Below are positions 27,318 to 34,550 of a DNA stretch of 64,000 nucleotides, piece after piece. Within the stretch, counting starts at the first letter, position 1, and every line of letters starts with the position of its first letter. The position numbers were made by a program, and so were the translations under genes. The stretch comes from Sphingomonas aquatilis (lineage in GTDB: Bacteria; Pseudomonadota; Alphaproteobacteria; Sphingomonadales; Sphingomonadaceae). The notes beneath the pieces were generated by a model, which had not been told where the DNA came from, did not search any database, and saw nothing but the letters and a program-made list of their open reading frames with translations. The stretch is from positions 434,001 to 498,000 of the forward strand of contig NZ_JACIDB010000002.1 of the NCBI RefSeq assembly GCF_014196115.1, read 5' to 3'.

Positions 27318-27378
27318 GATGAACGAAAAGCCCTTTGTAATGTTCTGTTGCCGTATCGATCGATCCTAGCCGGTTTCG

Positions 27379-27407
27379 CTTGAAATGGGACGGGTCGGGG
27401 CCGATAT
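27379..27407 (+). promoter_or_regulatory. Candidate sigma-32 type promoter of the Bax-inhibitor-1 gene
   Basis: CTTG (27379-27382), 18 bases, then CCGATAT (27401-27407), one mismatch from CTTG-N17/18-CYTATNT. It lies 45 bases before the start codon. YccA-type proteins modulate FtsH, so heat induction would fit, but this is not proven. Confidence 0.4.
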
Positions 27408-27451
27408 TTCGGACAGCCGGCAGTGTCGCCGGCAAAGGAGTTTTGGATACC

Positions 27452-28204
27452 ATGGCCAACTGGTCCGACCCCCGGCAGAGCGCCGCGCCGTTCGGGGCTT
27501 CACGCGCCGATGCCGCGCGCAGCGGCGCATATGACGCGGGTCTGCGCTCGTACATGCTGTCGGTGTACAACTACATGGCTTCGGGCGTGCTGCTGACCGG
27601 CATCGTCGCCCTGCTGTTCGCCACCAGCGGCGCGGTGAACGCGCTGGTCGGCCCAACCGGCCGCACCAACGGTCTGGGCTTCATCGTCGCCTTCTCGCCG
27701 CTCGCCATCGTGTTCGCGATGAGCTTCGGCCAGGGCCGCATGAAGACGCAGACGCTGCAACTGCTGTTCTGGGCGTTTGCGGTGCTGATGGGCATGTCGC
27801 TCTCGACGATCTTCCTCGTCTACAGCGGCACCTCGATCGCCGGTGCGTTCTTCGCGACCGCGGCGGGCTTCGCAGGGCTGAGCCTCTACGGCTACACCAC
27901 GAAGCGCGACCTGTCGGCGTTCGGCACGTTCCTGATCGTCGGCCTCGTCGGCCTGATCGTCGCCAGCCTGATCAACCTGTTCCTGCAGTCGGGCGTCATG
28001 AGCCTGGTCATCAGCGCGGTCGGCGTGCTGATCTTCGCCGGCCTGACCGCCTACGACACGCAGCGTACCAAGAGCCTGTATTTCCAGGTCGCGGGTACGG
28101 ACATGGTCGGCAAGGCCGTGATCATGTCGGCGCTGTCGCTGTACCTCGACTTCATCAACATGTTCCTCTTCGTCCTCCGCCTGTTCGGTTCGCAGCGCAA
28201 CTGA
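27452..28204 (+). CDS. Bax inhibitor-1 / YccA family membrane protein
   Basis: 250 aa with about seven membrane helices. The N-terminal 40 residues are polar. The BI-1 pattern is visible from YMLSVYNYMASGVLLTG onward and in GFAGLSLYGYTTKRDLSAFG. The C-terminal LYLDFINMFLFVLRLFG has the conserved Asp. Homologues YccA and YbhL act as FtsH-linked or calcium-leak-type proteins; function here is inferred. AAAGGAG precedes the ATG, and a terminator closes it. Confidence 0.93.
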   Translation: MANWSDPRQSAAPFGASRADAARSGAYDAGLRSYMLSVYNYMASGVLLTGIVALLFATSGAVNALVGPTGRTNGLGFIVAFSPLAIVFAMSFGQGRMKTQTLQLLFWAFAVLMGMSLSTIFLVYSGTSIAGAFFATAAGFAGLSLYGYTTKRDLSAFGTFLIVGLVGLIVASLINLFLQSGVMSLVISAVGVLIFAGLTAYDTQRTKSLYFQVAGTDMVGKAVIMSALSLYLDFINMFLFVLRLFGSQRN

Positions 28205-28229
28205 TCGACGGTCCGGCGTAACGGATACG

Positions 28230-28262
28230 AGCCCGGTGGCGCTGCCGCCGGGCTTTTCTTTT
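28230..28262 (+). terminator. Rho-independent terminator after the Bax-inhibitor-1 gene
   Basis: AGCCCGGTGGC pairs with GCCGCCGGGCT through one mismatch or wobble, followed by TTTTCTTTT. It ends 20 bases before the next start codon. Confidence 0.85.
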
Positions 28263-28281
28263 GGGTGAAGGACGCCAAGCG

Positions 28282-29061
28282 ATGCGGCTCACTATCGCCG
28301 TCGATCTCGATTATGCGATCATCGGCCCGCCGACCGACGTACTGTTGCAGATCGAGGCGGCGGCAACGCCCGACCAGCGCATCGTCGACGAACGGCTGAC
28401 GATCTGGAGCGACCATCCGATCGCCGCGGTGGCGGGCGAGGATGGCGTCGGCCAGCGCTGCTGGATCCGCGCCGAGCAATGGCTGAAGGCGGAATATCGC
28501 GCGACCGTGGATGTCGAGCGGGCGCCGGTCGACCTCGCGCCGCTGCGCGCGACGCCGGTGCGCGAACTCGCCGGAGCGCTCGTCCCCTATCTGCTGCCCA
28601 GCCGCTATTGCCAGTCGGACCGGCTGGAAGGCTTCGTCCGTCGCCGCTTCGCCGGGCTGGAGGGCGGAGCGCTCGCCGCCGCGCTCGCCGGCTGGGTGCA
28701 GGCGGAACTGGAGTATCGCAGCAACACCAGCAGCGGCGAAACGACGGCGCTCGATACCTTCGCCAGCCGGTCGGGCGTGTGCCGCGATTATGCGCATCTG
28801 CTCGTAGCGCTGGCGCGGGCGGGGGAGATTCCGGCGCGCTGCGTCGCCGCCTATGCGCCGGGGGTCGATCCGCCCGATTTCCATGCGGTCGCGGAACTGT
28901 GGCTGGACGGCGCGTGGCGGCTGGTCGATGCGACCGGCATGGCAACGGCAGACACGATCGCGCGTGTGTGCGCGGGGCGCGACGCCACCGACATCGCCTT
29001 CATGACCGTGTTCGGCACCGCGCAATTCGTTGCGCAGACCGTGCGGGTGACGCAGGGCTGA
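28282..29061 (+). CDS. Transglutaminase-like cysteine protease family protein
   Basis: 259 aa, no signal peptide. The catalytic triad of a transglutaminase-like fold is visible: Cys in SGVCRDYAHLLVAL, His in PPDFHAVAELWLDG, and Asp in WRLVDATGMA. Many such proteins are bacterial hydrolases with unknown substrate. The N-terminal half resembles the transglutaminase N-domain. GAAGGACG precedes ATG 28282. No operon partner is evident; the 95-aa gene downstream has its own promoter. Confidence 0.88.
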   Translation: MRLTIAVDLDYAIIGPPTDVLLQIEAAATPDQRIVDERLTIWSDHPIAAVAGEDGVGQRCWIRAEQWLKAEYRATVDVERAPVDLAPLRATPVRELAGALVPYLLPSRYCQSDRLEGFVRRRFAGLEGGALAAALAGWVQAELEYRSNTSSGETTALDTFASRSGVCRDYAHLLVALARAGEIPARCVAAYAPGVDPPDFHAVAELWLDGAWRLVDATGMATADTIARVCAGRDATDIAFMTVFGTAQFVAQTVRVTQG

Positions 29062-29075
29062 CGGTCTGCCGGCTA

Positions 29076-29101
29076 GGAACGGAAACGATCGGGCAATCGT
29101 T
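29076..29101 (+). promoter_or_regulatory. EcfG (general stress) promoter of the 95-aa gene
   Basis: GGAAC (29076-29080), 17 bases, CGTT (29098-29101), a perfect match to GGAAC-N16/17-CGTT. The start point should lie near 29108, with a ~21-base leader containing AGGAGG at 29119-29124. Confidence 0.85.
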
Positions 29102-29128
29102 CTTCCCCTGTACTCACAGGAGGATGGG

Positions 29129-29416
29129 ATGACGAACGGGATCGATGAGCGCGCGCTCGACAGCCTGTCGGTGGCGCCGGACGGCGAACAGGCAAGCAAC
29201 CAGGAACGCAATCCGCGGCAGGACGCGGGGCAGGACGAAGCCATCAACGCGCGTCTGGAAGAGAATCCGGAAGACCAGGACGCACGGCTCGACGCCGGGC
29301 TGGACCAGTCGATGGACGCGAGCGATCCGCTGTCGTCGACGCAGCCGGTCCACAGCCAGGACCCAGCGCCCTCGTCGGGCTATGACGAAGACGCGGAGCG
29401 CGCGCGGCAGAAGTGA
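29129..29416 (+). CDS. Small acidic, probably disordered, stress-regulated protein
   Basis: 95 aa, very rich in Asp, Glu, Gln, Asn and Ala, with no hydrophobic core, so intrinsically disordered. No family is recognised. A strong AGGAGG site precedes the ATG, and a perfect EcfG-type promoter lies just upstream. That places it in the general stress regulon of alphaproteobacteria. By composition it could act like a hydrophilin or a desiccation protectant; that is inference. Confidence 0.8.
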   Translation: MTNGIDERALDSLSVAPDGEQASNQERNPRQDAGQDEAINARLEENPEDQDARLDAGLDQSMDASDPLSSTQPVHSQDPAPSSGYDEDAERARQK

Positions 29417-29500
29417 CGCGGTTTGCTTTGGTGTAAGGCGCGGCGGTCCCGGAAGGGGCCGCCGTTCTTGTTTGGGCCGAACCCTAGTCCCACCCACCCC

Positions 29501-29606
29501 GTCACCCCGGACTTGTTCCGGGGTCCACTCTGCGGCGAGGGGGGTGGTTGGAGCCTCTTGCCGTCCCCCTGCGGCCCGGTGGACCCCGGACCAAGTCCGG
29601 GGTGAC
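29501..29606. repeat. Family B intergenic palindromic repeat, copy 4
   Basis: GTCACCCCGGACTTGTTCC and the inverse ending CCGGGGTGAC, between the stress gene and the next gene. The rest of this 379-base gap holds only the short palindrome at 29681 and an A/T-richer stretch. Confidence 0.88.
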
Positions 29607-29680
29607 GGAAGGGAGTGTCGCGCACGATAATTACGCCAACACGACACAAACCCGCTTTTGCGACGAGCCGCACTCCACCC

Positions 29681-29700
29681 ATCGCAAAGCATGTTGCGAT
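29681..29700. promoter_or_regulatory. Palindrome upstream of an unknown gene, candidate operator
   Basis: ATCGCAA (29681-29687) and TTGCGAT (29694-29700) are perfect inverse arms with a six-base spacer, about 96 bases before the next start codon. It could be an operator or a hairpin; no regulator is identified. Confidence 0.35.
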
Positions 29701-29795
29701 GCAGCGCGTTTCATGATGCTTTTATGACTGCTTCGACCCTCGCCATTCATCGGGTTGTTAACCAACCTGTGGCAAGGTCGGGCGATTGGTAAGGC

Positions 29796-30368
29796 ATGGG
29801 GCGGGGTAGACGGATCATGGGTGCCAAGAGAGCCGAAGGCGCGATGACGCTGGCTGAAATGAAGGAATTCGCGAGCTTTCCGGCCGCGACGCAGCGCTAC
29901 ATCCGGCGCAGTCTCGATATCGGGCTGGATCGCGACGATGCCATGGCGCGCTGGTCGCGCGACGTGGTGGAGGCGGCGAGCATCCGGGCGCAGGCGCGGT
30001 TGTACCGCGGGCTGCCAGCGCTGCGCCAGATGGTGCCCGACGATGCCGATCTCGCACTCGTCGAACCGTTCCTTGCGCCGCTGGTGACGCTGGCCGGGTT
30101 CGATCTGGGGCAGGGGCGGCTGACCAGCTTCTCGGCGTTCCGCTTCCTCTACGAACGGCTGATTGGCGCCGAAGCGCGGCCGTGGCTGCCCAGCGCCTTC
30201 TGCGCAGCGGCGGCGCTGCCTCACCTCCATCCCGAATTGCGGCGCAAGCTGCTCCAGTCGATCAGTGAGGCGGCGGCGACCGCATCGGGCTGGTCGAACC
30301 GGCAGCCGGCGTTCTTTCCGCATTGGGTGGAAAAGGTCGACAACGGCTCCGCCGCGCTGCCGCACTGA
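29796..30368 (+). CDS. Protein of unknown function
   Basis: 190 aa, cytoplasmic by composition, no signal peptide or membrane helix. It is Ala/Leu/Arg-rich and probably all helical. Recurrent words include FPAATQRYIRRSLDIGLDRDD and EFPLRP-like segments near the end, none of which I can assign. The start is ATG 29796 or, after a better-placed purine run, ATG 29817. It converges on the extensin-like gene. I do not recognise a family. Confidence 0.65.
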   Translation: MGRGRRIMGAKRAEGAMTLAEMKEFASFPAATQRYIRRSLDIGLDRDDAMARWSRDVVEAASIRAQARLYRGLPALRQMVPDDADLALVEPFLAPLVTLAGFDLGQGRLTSFSAFRFLYERLIGAEARPWLPSAFCAAAALPHLHPELRRKLLQSISEAAATASGWSNRQPAFFPHWVEKVDNGSAALPH

Positions 30369-30383
30369 GGGCCGGTAACGGCC

Positions 30384-31124
30384 TCAGCGGCAGGCCCGCC
30401 AGCCCATCGCGCCGCGATCCGCCTGGTCCAGGTGCAGGTGATCGCGGTGCGCGGCGTTATAGTCGGGGGACAGCGTCGTCGCGAACAGCCGGCACGCCCC
30501 GTCGCGTACCTCGCGCAGGAAGGCGGGCTTGTCCCCCGACCCCGTCCAGTCGCCGACAACGGTGATCCGCCGGCCATCGGCGAGCCGGAAGCCGGCGATA
30601 TCGACCGCATCGGCAGTGGCATGTTCGCTCCACGTACCCGCGTCGCGCCCATAGATGCGGCGGCAGGAATAGCTGCCGAAATGGTCGATGGCGGTGACCC
30701 GGCTGCCGAAATGCCGTTGTGCCGCGGGCTGCACCACCTGCCATTCCCACACCGACAGTGCCGCCGCGACCGGGCAGGCGATGCCCAGGCCCGCCGGGCG
30801 AAACCCGATCTGCCGCGCGCCGCCCGCGGTAAGGCGCACGCCATCGTCATAACCGCATTGCGCGCCGTCGCGCCGCGGCGACAGGGCGGTGTAGCGCACG
30901 CCCGCCGCGTCCAGCTTGGCGCGACACTGAGGGAAATCGCGCCCGAGCGCGGCGAGCTTCGCCCCGGTGAACATCCCGATCGGCGCCCCCAGGTCGAGCG
31001 GCGTCCACGGCAGGTCCTGCGGCCGGCCGCGCGCCATGCCCCATAGTAGCAGCGCCACCGTGCCGATCACCGCAATTGCGGCGATCCAGCCGATCGTGCG
31101 GCGAAGGGTGCGCTGGGCACTCAC
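30384..31124 (-). CDS. Extensin-like domain protein, membrane anchored
   Basis: 246 aa. One N-terminal membrane helix (IGWIAAIAVIGTVALLLWG) is followed by an extensin-like domain with FGSYSCRRIYGRDAGTWSEH, then DAVDIAGFRLADG and the C-terminal HLHLDQADRGAMGWR. Conserved Cys and His are those expected of the LAS/extensin-like group related to peptidases of the D-Ala-D-Ala kind, so a peptidoglycan-linked role is plausible. The start overlaps the NUDIX stop by four bases. Confidence 0.86.
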   Translation of the reverse strand: MSAQRTLRRTIGWIAAIAVIGTVALLLWGMARGRPQDLPWTPLDLGAPIGMFTGAKLAALGRDFPQCRAKLDAAGVRYTALSPRRDGAQCGYDDGVRLTAGGARQIGFRPAGLGIACPVAAALSVWEWQVVQPAAQRHFGSRVTAIDHFGSYSCRRIYGRDAGTWSEHATADAVDIAGFRLADGRRITVVGDWTGSGDKPAFLREVRDGACRLFATTLSPDYNAAHRDHLHLDQADRGAMGWRACR

Positions 31125-31867
31125 CCGCGTCGCACCGCCTCGATCGGTTCGGCGGTGACGGGATAGCCGCTATCCTCGGGCAGGCAGAGGTGCGGCACGC
31201 CGTCTCGCACTTCCATATGCGGCGTGATCGTCCGCACCGGATAGGTGCGGGCATTCGCCACGGCGGCATCGAAGCTGTCGAATTGCGCCAAGCGTTCGAG
31301 GTTGCGACGCGTCGGGAAGATGATCGCGGCATCGCCTCTGTCCGCCGCCGCCAGCATGTCCGCCGCGGTCGTCCAGAGCAGCCGCACCGTTTCGGTGGCG
31401 TCGACCGTCGGCGCGGCATCGTCCGGCGCGCGGGCGAGGAAGAAGAGAGTGTCGAAAATACGGATGCCGGGATGATCGGGCAGCCAGCGCGCGAACGGCA
31501 CCAGCGCCTCGAGGTCCAGCGTCAGGCCGGCCGCGTGCAATATGTCGGCAAACGCCTCGCCCGCGTGGAGCCCCGCGCGCATTTCCGCGAGCCGTTCGGC
31601 CGATGGCGTCGGCGTGACGCCCACCGCGACGCCCGCCTCCTCGATCGTCTCGCGGATCGCGGCGATTCGCGCCGCGGCATCCTCGCCCCCGCCGATCAGC
31701 GTCGCGAGCGCGTGGTCGCCGGGATCGATCCGCCCGCCCGGAAACACCATCGCGCCGCCGGCAAAGGCCATCGCCCGCGCGCGTTCGGTCATCAGCACCT
31801 CAGGCGGCGCCTCCGCCCGTTCGCGGAACAGGACAAGGGTAGCGGCGGGAATGGGAGTGTCGGCCAT
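31121..31867 (-). CDS. NUDIX hydrolase with an extended Nudix box
   Basis: 248 aa. The Nudix box is recognisable as GGRIDPGD at its start and RETIEEAGV at its end, but it carries an insertion of about 14 residues between the Gly and the RE-x-x-EE core, as in the NUDT7/19-like group. It may hydrolyse a CoA ester or nucleotide-sugar pyrophosphate. Start is ATG 31867; the longer reading frame upstream is translated tRNA sequence. It leads a pair with the extensin-like gene. Confidence 0.86.
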   Translation of the reverse strand: MADTPIPAATLVLFRERAEAPPEVLMTERARAMAFAGGAMVFPGGRIDPGDHALATLIGGGEDAAARIAAIRETIEEAGVAVGVTPTPSAERLAEMRAGLHAGEAFADILHAAGLTLDLEALVPFARWLPDHPGIRIFDTLFFLARAPDDAAPTVDATETVRLLWTTAADMLAAADRGDAAIIFPTRRNLERLAQFDSFDAAVANARTYPVRTITPHMEVRDGVPHLCLPEDSGYPVTAEPIEAVRRG

Positions 31868-31934
31868 CGCGCATCCTAACGCGTCATGCGTGCGATGGGA
31901 GCCGGCGATCGTGGGAAAGCAAGAAACGGGGTGG

Positions 31935-32010
31935 TGGTGGAGCTGAGGGGAATCGAACCCCTGACCTCTGCAGTGCGATTGCAGCGCTCTCCCATCTGAG
32001 CTACAGCCCC
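31935..32010 (-). tRNA. tRNA-Ala (anticodon CGC)
   Basis: Read on the minus strand, a 76-base cloverleaf starts GGGGCTGTAGCTCAG and ends GCTCCACCA with an encoded CCA. Acceptor GGGGCTG pairs with CAGCTCC. The anticodon stem CTGCA/TGCAG holds the loop ATCGCAC, so the anticodon is CGC (codon GCG, Ala). The T loop is TTCGATT. Confidence 0.95.
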
Positions 32011-32268
32011 GCACCCCGGGCCCGGGCCGCGCCCGGGAGCGCTGCCCTTAGCCGCCCCATTCGGGCGATGCAACAACGGCGATACGTATCCCCACAAAAA
32101 TTCGGTCGATCCCGCCTGCGGCAGCCCGTTCGTCCGACGCGACGCAAAGTCGTTCCGCAGGTTTAATGACAGGAACGAAGCCCTCTCTTGATGCTTGTTA
32201 GGTCCGGAGCAGGCGCACGCGATACGATGTGCCCACCCCGCAGGATGTTTGCTTTCAAGGAGACGATC

Positions 32269-33450
32269 ATGGGTTACGACCGCTATCCCGGCGCCAGTTT
32301 TTCCGGTGGTGACGACTACACCCGGGACTATGGCTCAGGCCGCGACTACACCTATTCGAGCGCACGCGATTACGAATCCGCAGGCATGATGGGCAACCGC
32401 GATCGCCAATCCAGCGATGATCGTCCCTATGGCGGCCGCGACTATGGCAACCAGCGCTACGGCCAGCGCGATCAGCAGTCGCGCTACGAAACCGGCCGCA
32501 GCGGTGGCGGCTATGGCATGCAGACCGACCGCTATGGCGAGCGTGGCCGCTATGGCGCGGATGCGAACCGCGGCTATTCCAGCGAATATCACGGCAGCTA
32601 CGGTTCGGGTGGTCGCCGGTTCGAAGACTTCGGTGCCTCGAAGCATGCCGACGACGACAATTATCGCGACCGCTATAGCCGCGACTATCGTGGCGACCGC
32701 GGCGATCGTGGTCAGCAGGCCTATGGCCGCTCGCAGCAGCAGGGCTATGGCCGTCAGCCGCAGGGCTATGACTATGAAGAGCGCGGCTTCTTCGCGCGTG
32801 CCGGAGACGAGGTCCGCTCGTGGTTCGGTGACGAGGAGGCGGAGCGTCGCCGCGAATATGATTCGCGCATGGACGAGCGTTCCTATGGCGCGCAGGACGA
32901 CGATTACCACAGCTGGCGCCGTGGCCAGATCGACGCGCTGGACCGCGACTATCACGAATATCGCCAGGAAAACCGCACCAAGTTCAGCAATGAATTCAGT
33001 GCGTGGCGCACCGGCCGTCAGGGTCAGCGCGACCTGCTGAACAAGGTCGACGAGCATATGGACGTCGTCGGCTCCGATGGCGAGCATGTCGGCACGGTCG
33101 ACAAGGTGCGCGGCGATCGCATCATCTTGACCAAGAACGATCCCGCTGCCGGTGGTCATCACCACTCGATCCCGTCGAGCTGGCTCGACTCGGTCGACGG
33201 CAAGGTGACGCTGCGCAAGACCGCCAGCGAGGCGAAGGCCGCGTGGCGCGATGAAGAGCGCAACGGTGCGATGTTCGGTGACGATCGCGATCGCGACCAG
33301 AACCGCACGACCAATCAGTATGGCGGCCAGTCGACCGGCTCGACCAGCACCACGACGGCCAGCGAAACGACCACCGGCACGACGGGAACGAGCGGTTCCG
33401 CCGATGCCGATGGCAAGACGCTCAACCGGAGCTTCTCGGGCACCTACTGA
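32269..33450 (+). CDS. DUF2171-containing protein with a Tyr/Gly/Arg-rich N-terminal half
   Basis: 393 aa. Residues 1-170 are low complexity, rich in Tyr, Gly, Arg, Asp, Ser and Gln with many RDY/GRY units, so they are probably disordered and possibly phase-separating. After FFARAGDEVRSWFGDEEAERR the protein becomes helical. Around residue 265 it enters a PRC-barrel-like DUF2171 domain (VVGSDGEHVGTVDKVRGDRI to WLDSVDGKVTL). The C-terminus is Thr/Ser-rich. The ATG at 32269 has AAGGAGACG. A strong terminator follows. This looks like a stress- or envelope-associated structural protein, but function is not known. Confidence 0.82.
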   Translation: MGYDRYPGASFSGGDDYTRDYGSGRDYTYSSARDYESAGMMGNRDRQSSDDRPYGGRDYGNQRYGQRDQQSRYETGRSGGGYGMQTDRYGERGRYGADANRGYSSEYHGSYGSGGRRFEDFGASKHADDDNYRDRYSRDYRGDRGDRGQQAYGRSQQQGYGRQPQGYDYEERGFFARAGDEVRSWFGDEEAERRREYDSRMDERSYGAQDDDYHSWRRGQIDALDRDYHEYRQENRTKFSNEFSAWRTGRQGQRDLLNKVDEHMDVVGSDGEHVGTVDKVRGDRIILTKNDPAAGGHHHSIPSSWLDSVDGKVTLRKTASEAKAAWRDEERNGAMFGDDRDRDQNRTTNQYGGQSTGSTSTTTASETTTGTTGTSGSADADGKTLNRSFSGTY

Positions 33451-33471
33451 TCCCGAGCGGTAACGACGGAA

Positions 33472-33500
33472 AAGGCCCGGGAGCGATCCCGGGCCTTTTT
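33472..33500 (+). terminator. Rho-independent terminator after the DUF2171 gene
   Basis: AGGCCCGGGA and TCCCGGGCCT form a perfect ten-pair stem with a four-base loop (GCGA) and run into TTTTT. Confidence 0.92.
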
Positions 33501-33502
33501 GC

Positions 33503-33517
33503 GTTGCATATTGCAAC
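33503..33517. promoter_or_regulatory. Palindrome upstream of the CurA-like reductase gene, candidate operator
   Basis: GTTGCA (33503-33508), spacer TAT, TGCAAC (33512-33517), about 40 bases before the start codon and directly after the terminator. A MarR/TetR-type operator is possible; no partner regulator is seen. Confidence 0.35.
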
Positions 33518-33557
33518 TTGTTGCGCCAGATCATGCTGAGATTCTTGCAGGAGAGAG

Positions 33558-34550
33558 ATGATGGCCCGTGCCTGGACGCTGACCTCACGCCCCCAGGGGC
33601 TGCCGACGATGGACAATTTCGCGCTGGTCGATCTGCCCGCGCGCGACCTGAATGATGGCGAGGTACGCATCGCTAACACGTGGCTGTCGGTCGACCCATA
33701 CATGCGCGGCCGGATGAACGACGTGAAGAGCTATACGCCGCCGTTCGAACTCGACCAGCCGATGCAGGGCGGCGCGATCGGCACCGTCGTCGAAAGCCGG
33801 TCCGACCGGTTCAAGCAGGGCGATACCGTCCAGCATTTCGCCGGCTGGCGGGACGAAGCGATCCTGCCTGCCGATCAGGTGCAGGCGCTGCCCCAGCTCG
33901 ACGTCGATCCGCAGGCGTTTCTCGGCCAGCTCGGCATGCCCGGCATGACCGCCTATTTCGGCCTGCTGGAGGTCGCGGGCGCGAAGGAAGGCGACACCGT
34001 CTTCGTCTCGGCAGCGGCGGGCGCGGTCGGGTCCACCGTGGTGCAGATCGCCAAGGCCAAGGGCTGCCACGTCATCGGTTCGGCCGGTGGCGCGGACAAG
34101 TGCGCCTGGGTCCAGTCGCTCGGCGCGGATGCGGTGATCGACTATAAGAGCGGCACGCCGGTGGTGAAGGCACTGGGCGAGGTCGCGCGCAACGGCATCG
34201 ACGTCTATTTCGACAATGTCGGCGGCGATCACCTCGACGCCGCGCTGGCGCACGGCAACCTGCATGCCCGCTTCGCGATCTGCGGCATGATCGACGTGTA
34301 CAACAGCGCCAAGCCGACTGAGCTGCGCTATCTTGCGCGCCTCATCGGCATGCGGATGCGCATCCAGGGCTTCATCGTCAGCGATTACATGGACCGCGCG
34401 GGCGAATTCTACCGCGACATGGGCGGCTGGCTGAAGGACGGCAAGCTCAAGCGCAACGAGACGGTGTTCGACGGTCTGGAATCAACGCCCGACGCCTTTC
34501 TCGGCCTGTTCTCGGGCGGCAACACCGGCAAGATGCTGGTGCGGATTTAA
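33558..34550 (+). CDS. NADP-dependent enone reductase, CurA/zinc-free MDR family
   Basis: 330 aa. The medium-chain reductase fold lacks zinc ligands, as in curcumin reductase and prostaglandin reductases. The nucleotide-binding turn is AAAGAVGSTVVQIAKAKG (about residues 153-170), and YFDNVGGDHLDAAL follows. It reduces alpha,beta-unsaturated ketones or aldehydes; the physiological substrate is unknown. AGGAGAGAG precedes ATG 33558. Its stop overlaps the convergent membrane-protein gene by four bases. Confidence 0.93.
   Translation: MMARAWTLTSRPQGLPTMDNFALVDLPARDLNDGEVRIANTWLSVDPYMRGRMNDVKSYTPPFELDQPMQGGAIGTVVESRSDRFKQGDTVQHFAGWRDEAILPADQVQALPQLDVDPQAFLGQLGMPGMTAYFGLLEVAGAKEGDTVFVSAAAGAVGSTVVQIAKAKGCHVIGSAGGADKCAWVQSLGADAVIDYKSGTPVVKALGEVARNGIDVYFDNVGGDHLDAALAHGNLHARFAICGMIDVYNSAKPTELRYLARLIGMRMRIQGFIVSDYMDRAGEFYRDMGGWLKDGKLKRNETVFDGLESTPDAFLGLFSGGNTGKMLVRI

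Noticed and set aside
31868..32014. Upstream extension of the NUDIX reading frame
   Set aside because: The extra residues are translated tRNA-Ala sequence; the real start is ATG 31867.
32172..32197. GGAAC upstream of the DUF2171 gene as an EcfG promoter
   Set aside because: The base words at the correct spacing are CTTG, not CGTT; the match is too weak.
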